A stretch of DNA of 64,000 nucleotides from a bacterium (lineage in GTDB: Bacteria > CLD3 > SB21), in the NCBI GenBank assembly GCA_013360215.1, contig JABWCP010000001.1, positions 124,001 to 188,000 on the forward strand, written 5' to 3'. A program made the position numbers and the translations under genes. This document shows, piece after piece, positions 53,600-62,419 of this stretch. Positions within the stretch are counted from its first letter, which is position 1, and each line of letters begins with the position of its first letter. The notes under the pieces are model-generated. The model was not told where the DNA came from, did not search any database, and was given only the letters and a program-made list of their open reading frames with translations.

Positions 53600-55228
53600 T
53601 TATTCAAGCCAAATCGGGTTCGTGTAGCAGAAATTTTGACTTTTCGTAGTAACGCTCAAACGTATATAACTCGGCGCATCCGCCGTCGTATGGAATTCTC
53701 CTTGATCGCACCATGCATCAACCGCCACCGTAGAAACCTTTTCGTGCGGTTCGCCGATAACTCCTTGAAAGACGCTAATCGTTTCGAGCGCACCAAACTC
53801 TTGCGCGCTTGATGCTTCCCATGCAATCCGAAACCGTCGTCCTCTAGCATTTTGACCGATGCGGCTAGAAAGGCCTGCTTCGTTTACGACATTAAAAACA
53901 ATGTACGGGCCCGTCGAAATAATCGCGCATCCTTCACGAATGGCGTTGATTGTGTTTTCCGTATTAGGTTTTTGTTCACCGAGGTATAATACGGTTCTCG
54001 CCCATCCCAGTTGTTTGTGATGCGACACATCTTCGATGGTCCAAAAAGGAATACGCACCTGACGGTTACGATTAAAGTTGCCATGCGCATCGTTTCCGGC
54101 AACGATATAAACACGTCGGCCAGACAACAAAAGATGCACCCACAAGCCCAATCCTTGCTTGAATGCCGTATCGTTACTACCATTTAAAATTTGTAAGACC
54201 TCCGCCGAACGATTATAAAAATCTTCTAAACGCCATACCCCCCGCTGCAAAAAAGTACGCTCCATGGGAGATGGTTTTTCTAAAGGATGCGCAGCCATAA
54301 TAAGAGTTTTTTTACTCAATAAACGGGTCATTTCCGACACCGTATGTTCGGAGGATGTGTTTAGCGGATTTTTACCTCCGTCGCCGGAACCATAAAAAAA
54401 TTGATCCGAATTAAGAATCAACGCATGTATATTTTCATCGGCAATATTCATACATGATAACTCTTCACCGGCCAGCAATAATACTTTTGAAGTGGGTTCA
54501 TCATTCATCTGTTTCACGGATTCGAGAAATGCGCGCCATTGCGCAAGCGTAGGATCGGATTGATTATAATCCTCTTTCTTATTGTCCAAGTCATAGGAAT
54601 GGTCTGTCACGGCGATAAAATTTAATCCCAATGCCTCGCTCGCAGCTCTGAGCATGGGCAGCGGAGCCCCATATTCTATAGCATCTTCGGTATAGTCGCT
54701 GTGTACATGCAAATCACCGTTAAACCACCCTTGGGGTTGCGGCCAATGATCCCCGCTCACATAGACATCAAACGGGGCCTTTGTTGTTCCAATTATATTG
54801 TCGGCTTCGACGGTATGCGTGACCCCGGCTGTTCTGTATTCGACAACAATACGCAGTTGAACAGTATGACCTATCCATGATTCGTTTACGGCGATATCCC
54901 ACTTTTTCCACCACCAATGTTGACGTATTTCCTCTTGTACCGGGAAAATCAATTCATCACTATTTGCGCCTTTTGTAATGATGATACGAACAGAGAGAAT
55001 GGACGTAGGATAGAGATGCGCATCTTTGATCAAAACAAAAACCGGCATCCTTTGACCACGATCTATACGATGTGGAATATCCGCAATGATTTCAGGTTCT
55101 TTTTTGAAATATCGGCTGAACGGAAAGAATCGGAAGCGGTAATGAATTTCTGGATATAATAAAAAAAACGGAAGGATCAGAGAGGACGTGGTTTGCAGGG
55201 ATTCAAGAGTTAAAGAAGTGAACGTCAT
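53600..55228 (-). CDS. PHP-domain metallohydrolase (CehA/McbA type)
   Basis: 542 residues. The N-terminal about 165 residues are beta-rich with one hydrophobic segment (TSSLILPFFLLYPEIHYRF). The PHP metal site follows: NGDLHVHSDYTEDAI (about residues 168-182), FIAVTDHSYDLD, MAAHPLEKP and GNDAHGNFN, all with the expected His and Asp residues. Relatives are phosphoesterases or carbamate hydrolases. The substrate is unknown. No clear Shine-Dalgarno sequence, so the start is uncertain. Confidence 0.82.
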   Translation of the reverse strand: MTFTSLTLESLQTTSSLILPFFLLYPEIHYRFRFFPFSRYFKKEPEIIADIPHRIDRGQRMPVFVLIKDAHLYPTSILSVRIIITKGANSDELIFPVQEEIRQHWWWKKWDIAVNESWIGHTVQLRIVVEYRTAGVTHTVEADNIIGTTKAPFDVYVSGDHWPQPQGWFNGDLHVHSDYTEDAIEYGAPLPMLRAASEALGLNFIAVTDHSYDLDNKKEDYNQSDPTLAQWRAFLESVKQMNDEPTSKVLLLAGEELSCMNIADENIHALILNSDQFFYGSGDGGKNPLNTSSEHTVSEMTRLLSKKTLIMAAHPLEKPSPMERTFLQRGVWRLEDFYNRSAEVLQILNGSNDTAFKQGLGLWVHLLLSGRRVYIVAGNDAHGNFNRNRQVRIPFWTIEDVSHHKQLGWARTVLYLGEQKPNTENTINAIREGCAIISTGPYIVFNVVNEAGLSSRIGQNARGRRFRIAWEASSAQEFGALETISVFQGVIGEPHEKVSTVAVDAWCDQGEFHTTADAPSYIRLSVTTKSQNFCYTNPIWLE

Positions 55229-55246
55229 GAATTAGTGTCGAAGTCG

Positions 55247-55684
55247 TCACGAAACGTATTTGATCATTTTAACACGATTTTTTTCGCCGGGATGAATATC
55301 AAAAACCACTTCATCCATCATTCGTTTGATCAGCGCTATTCCAAGGCCTCCGCGCGCATGTTTCTGAAGACGCTGTTGAGGTGTTTCCAGACGATCCGGA
55401 TCGAACCCTTCGCCTTCATCGGAAATAATGATGGTAAATTTACTACCGTTGGTTTCTACTGTAATATCAATATTTTTGGATTCGTCATATTTATACGCGT
55501 GCTTGATCACATTGGCACATGCTTCATCAACGGCCAATTCGATTTCACCGATCGCATCATCGTTAAATCCAAACCGTCGGGCGATCGACGTGATAAACTC
55601 ACGAATGATCCCCAGATTATCCGTACGGCTCGGGATGGCCATATTAAATGAATTTGTTGTAACGCTGGACACCGTTGTTTCCAC
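55247..55684 (-). CDS. Anti-sigma regulatory kinase (RsbW-like HATPase)
   Basis: 145 residues, one GHKL ATPase domain: N-box DEACANVIKHAYKYD (about residues 50-64), G1 SDEGEGFDPDRL, G2 GGLGIALIKRMMDEV. In partner switching this kinase binds a sigma factor or other client and phosphorylates the STAS protein encoded directly upstream (3-base gap). The client is unknown; no SigB-type gene lies adjacent. Confidence 0.92.
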   Translation of the reverse strand: METTVSSVTTNSFNMAIPSRTDNLGIIREFITSIARRFGFNDDAIGEIELAVDEACANVIKHAYKYDESKNIDITVETNGSKFTIIISDEGEGFDPDRLETPQQRLQKHARGGLGIALIKRMMDEVVFDIHPGEKNRVKMIKYVS

Positions 55685-55686
55685 GA

Positions 55687-56046
55687 TTATTGTTTGTTGG
55701 CCTGTACAAAGTGATCGCGCGCTTCCGAAGGATCTTTGAGTATCTGATAAATCGTCGGAAAACCGAGCAAATCGAAAACTTTATATACTTTGGTGGACAT
55801 CGTACACAGCTTGATATCACCTTGATTTTCGCGAACTGTTTCAATAAAGCCCATAAAAACGCCCAACCCGGCGCTTGAAATATAGCTCAGCTCCTGAAAA
55901 TCCACGACGATCCGGTAACGTTTTTCTTCCATCAATTTTTGAAGCTCGCCTTCAAAATGCGGATACGTGTGCGCGTCAAGATATCCCTTCAAGTACAGAA
56001 CAGTGATATCCTGCTCGTCTTTTCGCGTGACTTCGAACCCGTTCAT
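55687..56046 (-). CDS. Anti-anti-sigma factor (STAS domain, RsbV-like)
   Basis: 119 residues. STAS fold with DITVLYLKGYLDAHTYPHFEGEL (pieces) and the phosphorylation loop SYISSAGLGVFMGF, in which one of the two Ser residues at about 57-58 should be the kinase target. Unphosphorylated it would bind the RsbW-like kinase at 55247 and release its client. It has its own promoter in the gap after the SpoIIE gene. Confidence 0.92.
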   Translation of the reverse strand: MNGFEVTRKDEQDITVLYLKGYLDAHTYPHFEGELQKLMEEKRYRIVVDFQELSYISSAGLGVFMGFIETVRENQGDIKLCTMSTKVYKVFDLLGFPTIYQILKDPSEARDHFVQANKQ

Positions 56047-56069
56047 GGTTTGTTCCTATCGTTATAAAA

Positions 56070-56088
56070 TGAAAACTGAAGTGTCGCT
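56070..56088. repeat. Copy 1 of a 19-base element shared by two regulatory intergenic regions
   Basis: TGAAAACTGAAGTGTCGCT, identical at 18 of 19 positions to 59623-59641. It lies just downstream of the predicted start of the STAS transcript, in the antisense orientation to that gene. Confidence 0.5.
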
Positions 56089-56099
56089 TTTTGAAAAAT

Positions 56100-56128
56100 A
56101 TTGTACTTCAATTTTTCATCTATTTCAA
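56100..56128 (-). promoter_or_regulatory. Promoter of the STAS/anti-sigma kinase pair
   Basis: Minus strand TTGAAA, 17-base spacer, TACAAT, in the 89-base gap between the SpoIIE-phosphatase stop and the STAS start. It would allow STAS and kinase expression independent of the phosphatase. Confidence 0.6.
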
Positions 56129-56135
56129 GCACAAA

Positions 56136-58412
56136 TCAAACGCGTCGTACGGCTGTGATTTCCCCTGTTTCCGCTTCGGTGACAGGGGCCACCGGAACAA
56201 CTTGTTTCTGCAAATCTGCCAACCTGAAAACAACGCAAGTCAAATCATCGTGTGTTTTCGCCGAACCGACAAATCGTTTTACGTCGGCTATAATTTTATC
56301 TTTAATAACTCCGGCCGGAAGATGCTCGACACCGTCAAGACATTTACTGAGGCGCTCTTCACCGTACTCTTCATCCTTCGCATTTCGCGCTTCAACCAAT
56401 CCGTCGCTGTACATGACAAATACATCCCGATCATCAATTCGTATTGTCTTCTCTTCGATAGCTTGACGAAAAAGATTACCTTTATCCAATCCTAAGCCGA
56501 TGCCGTTGGGCTGAATATAGGTTTTGACGCCATCGCGCATGTGCAGTAAAGGACAGTGGCCGGCCCGCGCAAAACGCAGTTCGCTCTTTGATATATCCAC
56601 GTCCGCATATAGCAACGTAATAAACGATTTGCGATCAATCGTTCCAAAAAGTACGTCATTAACGGCGATCAAAAGGTCTTTAGGGGCGGAATAAATACCG
56701 GCTAAGGCTTGAATTATGCCTTTGATCTCTGCCATATAAAAAGCGGCCGAGGTACCCTTTCCGGAAACGTCGGCTACCGCAATTCCGCAGCGCCAGTCGG
56801 CCAGACGAACAAAATCATAATAATCACCCCCTACTTCATTGGCAGGCACTGTCGTCGCGCCGATATCAAGCGTCATTTTAGATAGGTCATGGCGTATATC
56901 GGGAATTTCCTGCGGTATAAGCTTCATCTGCACATCATGGGCGATGCGCAATTCTTCCGCAAGACGTTCTTTTTCAAGTGACTCTTTGACCAAACGCGTG
57001 TTTTCGATAGCTACCGTCGTCTGATTGGCTAACGCTGATATGATCGCAATGTCATCCTGATCAAATCCGAACGAAGTTGATTTGACGGCAAAAATAATCC
57101 CGAGCATACCATCCGACGTGATCAAAGGCACACCAATAAGCGACTCGATGGGTGTGCGTTTCAGATCTTTTGTTCGTTTATCGCGTTTGACTTGATTGAT
57201 CAAAATCGGCTGTTTGTTATTGATGATCCAATCCGTCGGTTCGGTCAGATAGTAATGGTGATGCTGATCGTTGGATGGTATCAATCTTGCATTTTCATGT
57301 TTAGAAAGAAATTTACGAAAGCTAACTTCGAGAAAATGAACCTGAAACGGTTCTCTCTGACGTACAGCCGCAAAATCAAAATGCGTACGGAAGGCAGGGT
57401 TTTTTGTATTGGCCAGTTCCAACCAACACGCATTGGCGCCTGTCGCATCGCACACCAATTCGGTCACGGAGACCACGATTTTTTCCACATCAAAGAGCGA
57501 ATTGATCGTGCGACTCAGCGAGTAAATTGAATTGATTTCGCGAACTTTTTTATCATAAATGGCGGCCGTCGGCAAGTGCAGCAGTGTATTGATCGTCGTA
57601 CTGATACTATATACAAAAACAAAAACCGTCATTAAAAAAAGAAAACTCCCGGCTGTACGGCTATAGGAATACACCATGTCAGCATAGGTGGCACCACCAC
57701 CGATCTCCGCACCCAAAAGTCCGGCCGAAATTAGGGTAAATACCAACCCGCCGATAAATGTAAGAAACTTCTGACGTCGGTTGAGAACAGTTACCCATGT
57801 CACACGTCCCGCATTGATCAGAAGAAAAATAGTGGTAATAACAAGAAGGTTAAATGTGATGATGTGATTAGAGGACGGATCGTACTTCAGTGGCCGCCCC
57901 GTAATCGCGGTTGATAAGGCCGTCAAAGCACCAAAAAGTAAGAACAAATGAAAAAAAGTAGCCGTATTCTTTTTTCGACGATAGAAAATCAATGTCTGCA
58001 AAATCCGAAGGCATGAACCCAGCGATAATACGGCCACGAATCCGATCACATGCGCGACTATGACACCTGACCATGTATAAGCTCTGAGTACATAGGAACC
58101 GGAGTAACGCGGCGTGAAAAAAACGGGTTGGGTGACGAGCGTCATCAATAGGCCCACACCATAGATCGTTACAACGAAAAAAAGCGACAATCGCAATTTT
58201 TGTGTGATACTGATTGATTCAAATCGAGGATAATTAAACGCTACGTACAAAACCAAAGCAATAATAGCAATACTCAGAAGTTCACTGCCCCAGTCCCCTG
58301 CACTAAAACGAATTTTCGCATAGAACATAAACGAATTGAGAATCACTCCGATCACGAAGAGAATCGGAATAAAAATCAATGCGACACGAAACAATTTGTT
58401 CTTAGGATCCAT
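56136..58412 (-). CDS. Multi-pass membrane GAF-SpoIIE (PP2C) serine phosphatase
   Basis: 758 residues. About eight N-terminal membrane helices (1-310), a GAF domain at about 325-475 (GVPLITSDGMLGIIFAVKS in pieces), a helical linker (LAEELRIAHDVQMKLIPQE) and a SpoIIE domain at about 510-745 (EVGGDYYDFV, VADVSGKGTSAAFYMAEI, ARAGHCPLLHM, MYSDGLVEARN). As the gene before STAS and anti-sigma kinase, it is the likely activating phosphatase of this partner switch, with the membrane part sensing an envelope or ligand signal (inference). Confidence 0.92.
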   Translation of the reverse strand: MDPKNKLFRVALIFIPILFVIGVILNSFMFYAKIRFSAGDWGSELLSIAIIALVLYVAFNYPRFESISITQKLRLSLFFVVTIYGVGLLMTLVTQPVFFTPRYSGSYVLRAYTWSGVIVAHVIGFVAVLSLGSCLRILQTLIFYRRKKNTATFFHLFLLFGALTALSTAITGRPLKYDPSSNHIITFNLLVITTIFLLINAGRVTWVTVLNRRQKFLTFIGGLVFTLISAGLLGAEIGGGATYADMVYSYSRTAGSFLFLMTVFVFVYSISTTINTLLHLPTAAIYDKKVREINSIYSLSRTINSLFDVEKIVVSVTELVCDATGANACWLELANTKNPAFRTHFDFAAVRQREPFQVHFLEVSFRKFLSKHENARLIPSNDQHHHYYLTEPTDWIINNKQPILINQVKRDKRTKDLKRTPIESLIGVPLITSDGMLGIIFAVKSTSFGFDQDDIAIISALANQTTVAIENTRLVKESLEKERLAEELRIAHDVQMKLIPQEIPDIRHDLSKMTLDIGATTVPANEVGGDYYDFVRLADWRCGIAVADVSGKGTSAAFYMAEIKGIIQALAGIYSAPKDLLIAVNDVLFGTIDRKSFITLLYADVDISKSELRFARAGHCPLLHMRDGVKTYIQPNGIGLGLDKGNLFRQAIEEKTIRIDDRDVFVMYSDGLVEARNAKDEEYGEERLSKCLDGVEHLPAGVIKDKIIADVKRFVGSAKTHDDLTCVVFRLADLQKQVVPVAPVTEAETGEITAVRRV

Positions 58413-58524
58413 GCAACCCGTTTTAATTTCAAAAATGCTATCTAAGCTGGCATACGCAAAAATAACACATAGGTTTCCAATAATATGAACTTACGATAGG
58501 CCGATTACGATTTCAATACGAAAC

Positions 58525-59502
58525 TCACGCGCCTATACGAAGGATGATTTTTCCGATATTAAGATTTGACTTCATTCGCATATGAGCGGCCTCCGCGTCA
58601 AACCATGAATATTCCGAGTCAATAATCGGACGAAATAAACCGGAAGTGAAATGCGGCATGATCAGTTCTCTTATACTTTTGGTCAGATCTGATTTTTCTT
58701 CATGTGATTTGTTACGCAACGTGGAGCCGATAATGGAAATGTTTTTGGTCAATAATGTACCCGTCGGTAAATTGGAAGACGTACCGCCTAATAGCCCGAT
58801 TACGACGATGCGCGCCTTGTTGTTAGCGATGTCCACGTGATGTGACATATTTTCCCCGCCAACGGTATCCAATATGACATCCACGCCGCCACTACGCGTC
58901 TTTATAAGATTCCAAAAATCTTTGGAGTGATAATCAAATACAAAATCGGCGCCTAATTCATAACAAAAGCGCATTTTCTCCGAGTCGCCGACAGAGGCTA
59001 TGATCTTTGCATCTAAATTTTTAGCTAGTTGTATAGCCGCAGTTCCTACCCCACTTGCACCGGAATGAATGAGGGTGACTTCTCCGGCTTTGAGTTGAGC
59101 GATCGGAACAAGATTGAGATACGCGGTAAACCACGCTTCCGGTATCGCTGCAGCCTGAGCAAAACTCAGGTTTTCCGGTATCGGTATGATCATGGTCTCA
59201 TGAACAACTACTTTTTCTGCATATCCGCAGCCCGGCAAAAGAGCACACACCCGTTGCCCTGGGCTCCACTGCGTCACATTTGAGCCCACTGAAAGAATAA
59301 TGCCGGCACATTCCAATCCCAAAATATCGGGAACACCTGCCGGCGGCGGATAAAGCCCACGCCGCTGGAGCAGATCAGCACGATTGAGAGCTGTAGCTTT
59401 GATTGCGATCAATACATCATTCGGATGAACTATGGGTTCATCGACTTCGCCGATAACCAACCGTGATGTATTTTTTTCACGTTCTACGAGTATGGCTTTC
59501 AT
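58525..59502 (-). CDS. NAD(P)H:quinone oxidoreductase, zeta-crystallin type
   Basis: 325 residues from the ATG at 59502 (two residues shorter than a TTG start). Medium-chain dehydrogenase fold without structural zinc Cys; RADLLQRRGLYPPPAGVPDILGLE (pieces) and the nucleotide site IHSGASGVGTAAIQLAKNL (about residues 145-163) are typical of quinone oxidoreductases and the p53-inducible PIG3 group. Uses NADPH in the cytoplasm. Divergent from the ECF sigma gene. Confidence 0.87.
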   Translation of the reverse strand: MKAILVEREKNTSRLVIGEVDEPIVHPNDVLIAIKATALNRADLLQRRGLYPPPAGVPDILGLECAGIILSVGSNVTQWSPGQRVCALLPGCGYAEKVVVHETMIIPIPENLSFAQAAAIPEAWFTAYLNLVPIAQLKAGEVTLIHSGASGVGTAAIQLAKNLDAKIIASVGDSEKMRFCYELGADFVFDYHSKDFWNLIKTRSGGVDVILDTVGGENMSHHVDIANNKARIVVIGLLGGTSSNLPTGTLLTKNISIIGSTLRNKSHEEKSDLTKSIRELIMPHFTSGLFRPIIDSEYSWFDAEAAHMRMKSNLNIGKIILRIGA

Positions 59503-59580
59503 AAGCAATTAACAACAGTTAAAAGTAATGATACTTTCAAATCTAAAAAAATAATAAATAACCTATGAAATTTTGCATGT

Positions 59581-59596
59581 TGTGATATACGTCACA
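59581..59596. promoter_or_regulatory. Perfect Crp-type binding site
   Basis: TGTGA-TATACG-TCACA, the full consensus half-sites with the 6-base centre. It lies upstream of a perfect -10 that lacks a good -35, as expected for an activator-dependent promoter of the sigma gene, and 79 bases from the divergent oxidoreductase start. Confidence 0.6.
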
Positions 59597-59612
59597 GCAC
59601 GAGCGAAGCATT

Positions 59613-59618
59613 TATAAT
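59613..59618 (+). promoter_or_regulatory. -10 element of the ECF sigma operon
   Basis: TATAAT, with transcription start expected near 59625. No -35 match at 16-18 bases upstream (the place is taken by the Crp-type site), so activation by a Crp/Fnr-family protein is plausible. Confidence 0.5.
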
Positions 59619-59622
59619 AGCT

Positions 59623-59641
59623 TGAAAACCGAAGTGTCGCT
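59623..59641. repeat. Copy 2 of the shared 19-base element
   Basis: TGAAAACCGAAGTGTCGCT, differing from 56070-56088 at one base. It covers the expected transcription start of the sigma gene. Confidence 0.5.
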
Positions 59642-59693
59642 ATATCAAATCTAAGACATTTTTATTTAATTTCAACTAAAACAAAAACTTAAA

Positions 59694-60455
59694 ATGAACG
59701 TTGGCACACAACATAATGTCTCTGATAAGAAGCTCAATGCTTCAAGTAAGAGTGGTGTGGTGTGGCCTGCTCTGACTGAACGTGAGATTATACGTATTGC
59801 TGTTGAAGATGCAGCCCGTTTTGAACCCGCAATGTCGGAAATATGGGAACGCTACAAAAAACGTTTGTATCTTTATATAAAATATAAACTCAATATTAAT
59901 AAAGGTTTTGAAACTGATAAAGAACGTTACATTATCGAAGATATTCTTCAGAATACCTTTTGTGATGTTCTAGAAAACCTTAATGAATATAATCCTCAAT
60001 ATGAAGTTTCAACATGGATTTATAATATTTGTAACAAGCATATTGTACGTTATATCCGCGAAGTTCAAAAATATCAAGGACGTACGATAGCTATCGAAGA
60101 CGAATCCGTCGAGGTTATCCGACTATCCTCTGACTCTGTGAAGCCTGACCAAGAATTCGAAGTAAAAGAATTTGAACGAATCATAACCTTTTTTGTAAAA
60201 TCATTACAGCACAAAGCAGATCAGGAAGTGTTCCTTTTGTATTTACAGAATTTACATAATCATAACATTTCCGATCTTTTGGGTAAAACGCAAGACGCGG
60301 TACGAGCCCGGCTCAATCGCGTGATCAAACGGTTCAAAAAATTTATGACTAAGCAGTATCCGGAATATCTAAATTCAACGATGCTGTCGCAAATCAAAAA
60401 TCTTTCGTTTGGTTCGGCCAATACCGAAAATGATTTTTCACCTGAAAGAGGATAG
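59694..60455 (+). CDS. ECF-type RNA polymerase sigma factor
   Basis: 253 residues. Region 2 is visible at about 50-130 (WERYKKRLYLYIKYKL, FCDVLENLNEYNPQYEVSTWIYNI in pieces, NKHIVRYIREVQ) and region 4 at about 170-220 (DQEVFLLYLQNLHNHNISDLL, TQDAVRARLNRVIKRFKKF). It is longer than a minimal ECF factor (about 190) through an N-terminal extension and a short tail. It is followed after 14 bases by a gene that may encode its partner. Control by a Crp-type site is predicted. Confidence 0.82.
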   Translation: MNVGTQHNVSDKKLNASSKSGVVWPALTEREIIRIAVEDAARFEPAMSEIWERYKKRLYLYIKYKLNINKGFETDKERYIIEDILQNTFCDVLENLNEYNPQYEVSTWIYNICNKHIVRYIREVQKYQGRTIAIEDESVEVIRLSSDSVKPDQEFEVKEFERIITFFVKSLQHKADQEVFLLYLQNLHNHNISDLLGKTQDAVRARLNRVIKRFKKFMTKQYPEYLNSTMLSQIKNLSFGSANTENDFSPERG

Positions 60456-60469
60456 GTGGTAAGCGGATT

Positions 60470-61543
60470 ATGAAGCAACTTCAAAACAAAATCGAAGTTA
60501 CGGCTGACGAACTGTTTGAACAGTTTGTTCGCGAACTGGAAAATTACAGCACGAACGGCGTTGTTCGTTCGTTTGAAACGGACCGTCTCTGGCCGCTTGC
60601 TCAGCACTACATTGCGCAATGCGCGCCCATGCAAGAGCGCATGGATTTAGAAGAACGAATTCGCCTTCTTTTAGCATCGAAATATCAGTACACTTTGCAG
60701 GAATCCCGATTAAAACTCAGTGAAAATTTAGAACAAAGTATCAAAGAAAAAATCAGGGCCTTAGTCAAATCTAATATAGAAAATGCCGGTAAATTTGCTG
60801 CGTTGGCTTTCAATTGGACGGTCTTAAAGCCTTTGCAGTTTGCAAAGGATATTTTACAGCCAGTCGCAACCAATGCTATGCTTACCTATGCCGTAGCGAT
60901 TCAACCATCATTCACACCGGCTATGGATGCGATAAAATTAGAGTCTAAAATCCAAGCCTCGCATGTAGAAGTTGCTGACGAAATTAAGACTGATTTTTCA
61001 CGAGTTTATGAACTACCAAGTGTAAAAACATACTCTAATGAAGATCTGAATGCTATGAACGCCGGAGCCAATACACTGGCAGACGAAAAAGCTCCGATAA
61101 TTCAGAAAAATGTAAATAAGACGTATCACATAACACCTGTACAATCATCTCTTAAAGAGACTTCTAAGTTGACCATTGATGTGGAACGCGCTCGGTTGAT
61201 TCCGGAGACCATACCTTCAGTGACTTCTTCCCCCGTCTCTTACGACCGTACACGGCGTGAGTTGCGATCAATCGGTGAAGTTCAGCAAACTATCGGCCTG
61301 CATGAAAATAAGATTTTTAGTTGTTATCAGTCATATCGCAAAACTTCAAATAGAAAAAATGGACGTGTCGCCGTTAAGTTTTTAGTTTCGAGTAAAGGTG
61401 TGATCAAGGATGTACAGGTAACAGCTAATAGCTTTAACCGGCAAATGGCGGACCGCATTGTGGTCCAACTCAAAGCTATCAAGTTTAGCGAAGTAGAATC
61501 ACGCCATGGCGACCAGACTATATACCATACGTTCTATTTCTGA
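60470..61543 (+). CDS. AgmX/PglI-like C-terminal domain protein, putative partner of the sigma factor
   Basis: 357 residues. Residues 1-105 are charged and helical, about 110-150 hold a weak hydrophobic stretch (MLTYAVAIQPSF), a long Ser/Thr/Pro-rich linker follows, and the last about 95 residues (IGLHENKIFSCYQSYRK, GRVAVKFLVSSKGVIKDVQV) resemble the TonB-like AgmX/PglI C-terminal domain. Such domains occur in envelope and motility proteins. The cytoplasmic-looking front, possible membrane part and linked sigma gene suggest an anti-sigma factor or sensor, which is inference. Confidence 0.65.
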   Translation: MKQLQNKIEVTADELFEQFVRELENYSTNGVVRSFETDRLWPLAQHYIAQCAPMQERMDLEERIRLLLASKYQYTLQESRLKLSENLEQSIKEKIRALVKSNIENAGKFAALAFNWTVLKPLQFAKDILQPVATNAMLTYAVAIQPSFTPAMDAIKLESKIQASHVEVADEIKTDFSRVYELPSVKTYSNEDLNAMNAGANTLADEKAPIIQKNVNKTYHITPVQSSLKETSKLTIDVERARLIPETIPSVTSSPVSYDRTRRELRSIGEVQQTIGLHENKIFSCYQSYRKTSNRKNGRVAVKFLVSSKGVIKDVQVTANSFNRQMADRIVVQLKAIKFSEVESRHGDQTIYHTFYF

Positions 61544-61583
61544 TCGAATTATTTGAGAAAATAAGTAGAGAGGGGTTACTTTT

Positions 61584-61874
61584 ATGCTGGAGTACATGCT
61601 ACTCAAGTACGGGCTTATTTATATGCCGGCTTCGATCAATATTATCGCCAAACGTATCGGGATATCCGAAACCGATCGCAATCTTGAGGTTCTCAAAAAA
61701 GAATTGGATAAACTGGTTTCAAAGAAAAAGGCCTATCGCTCCGGCAACCGCTATGCGATAGATGCCGAAGGCGCACGCGCCATTTCAGAATACCAAGATC
61801 CTAAAAAACTGCAGGAAAAACCTAATCCGGAAAACTTTAAAAAAATTTTTAAGCAGTATTCTGTCGCACGCTAG
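61584..61874 (+). CDS. Small winged-helix-like protein, uncharacterised
   Basis: 96 residues. The first about 70 residues look like a helix-turn-helix (INIIAKRIGISETDRNLEVLKKEL) followed by a beta wing (KKAYRSGNRYAID), with a charged tail (KKIFKQYSVAR). GAGAGGGG lies about 8 bases before the ATG. It follows the AgmX-like gene by 40 bases and may be a regulator; no family was firmly recognised. Confidence 0.65.
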   Translation: MLEYMLLKYGLIYMPASINIIAKRIGISETDRNLEVLKKELDKLVSKKKAYRSGNRYAIDAEGARAISEYQDPKKLQEKPNPENFKKIFKQYSVAR

Positions 61875-61895
61875 GAAAAACGTGCGAATTTTAAG

Positions 61896-61925
61896 AAAGC
61901 CTAACGATAACCGTTAGGCTTTTTT
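61896..61925. terminator. Bidirectional intrinsic terminator
   Basis: AAAGCCTAACG, loop ATAAC, CGTTAGGCTTT then T-run; upstream A-residues give the reverse direction a weaker tract. It lies between the convergent winged-helix and CBM48 genes and reaches into the last codons of the latter. Confidence 0.9.
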
Positions 61926-62276
61926 CGTTTTAGAGGATTTTGCTTTGTTTGTACGAACCGCCGATTTCTTTTCGGTATTTGCTCGTTTTGGCAAATCAAC
62001 TACTACTGAAACCAAGCAATTTTCCGTACCAAAAGGATTGGTTTTACGCGGTGCTTTATCATCTACCATCCAGGCTTTTTTATTAACACGATAAAGAAAT
62101 TCGTACTCGCCCGTCGGCAATTTTAATGTTATAGACCAGTTACCTGATTTATCTTTTTTGAGAGAATGTTTATCTTCATCCCAACCGTTAAAATTTCCTA
62201 AAAGATTGACCGATTCCGCCTCGCTTAAATGAACAGAAAAAGTCGTCTTCCCCGTTTTAGAGTCTACCATTACCAT
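61914..62276 (-). CDS. Stand-alone CBM48 (glycogen-binding, AMPK-beta-like) protein
   Basis: 120 residues. One immunoglobulin-like CBM48 domain: TFSVHLSEAESVNLLGNFNGWD (pieces), HSLKKDKSGNWSITLKLPTGEYEFLYRV (pieces), and DDKAPRKTNPFGTENCLVSV. Trp and Lys residues of GNFNGWD and the NPFG end match the carbohydrate-binding site of glycogen-branching enzymes and AMPK-beta. The basic tail (KKSAVRTNKAKSSKTKKA) is unusual. No catalytic domain; role unknown. GAGGAAG precedes the ATG. Confidence 0.85.
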   Translation of the reverse strand: MVMVDSKTGKTTFSVHLSEAESVNLLGNFNGWDEDKHSLKKDKSGNWSITLKLPTGEYEFLYRVNKKAWMVDDKAPRKTNPFGTENCLVSVVVDLPKRANTEKKSAVRTNKAKSSKTKKA

Positions 62277-62419
62277 AAATTGCTTCCTCTCATTTTAGAT
62301 AAATAACTTAATGAATATACCTACAAATCATAAAAACACAAGCAAAAGCCGAAAAAATTACAAAATTCATGCGATTTCACGGTGTTTACCCGACAAAAAT
62401 ATACGTTTTTATAAAATTC

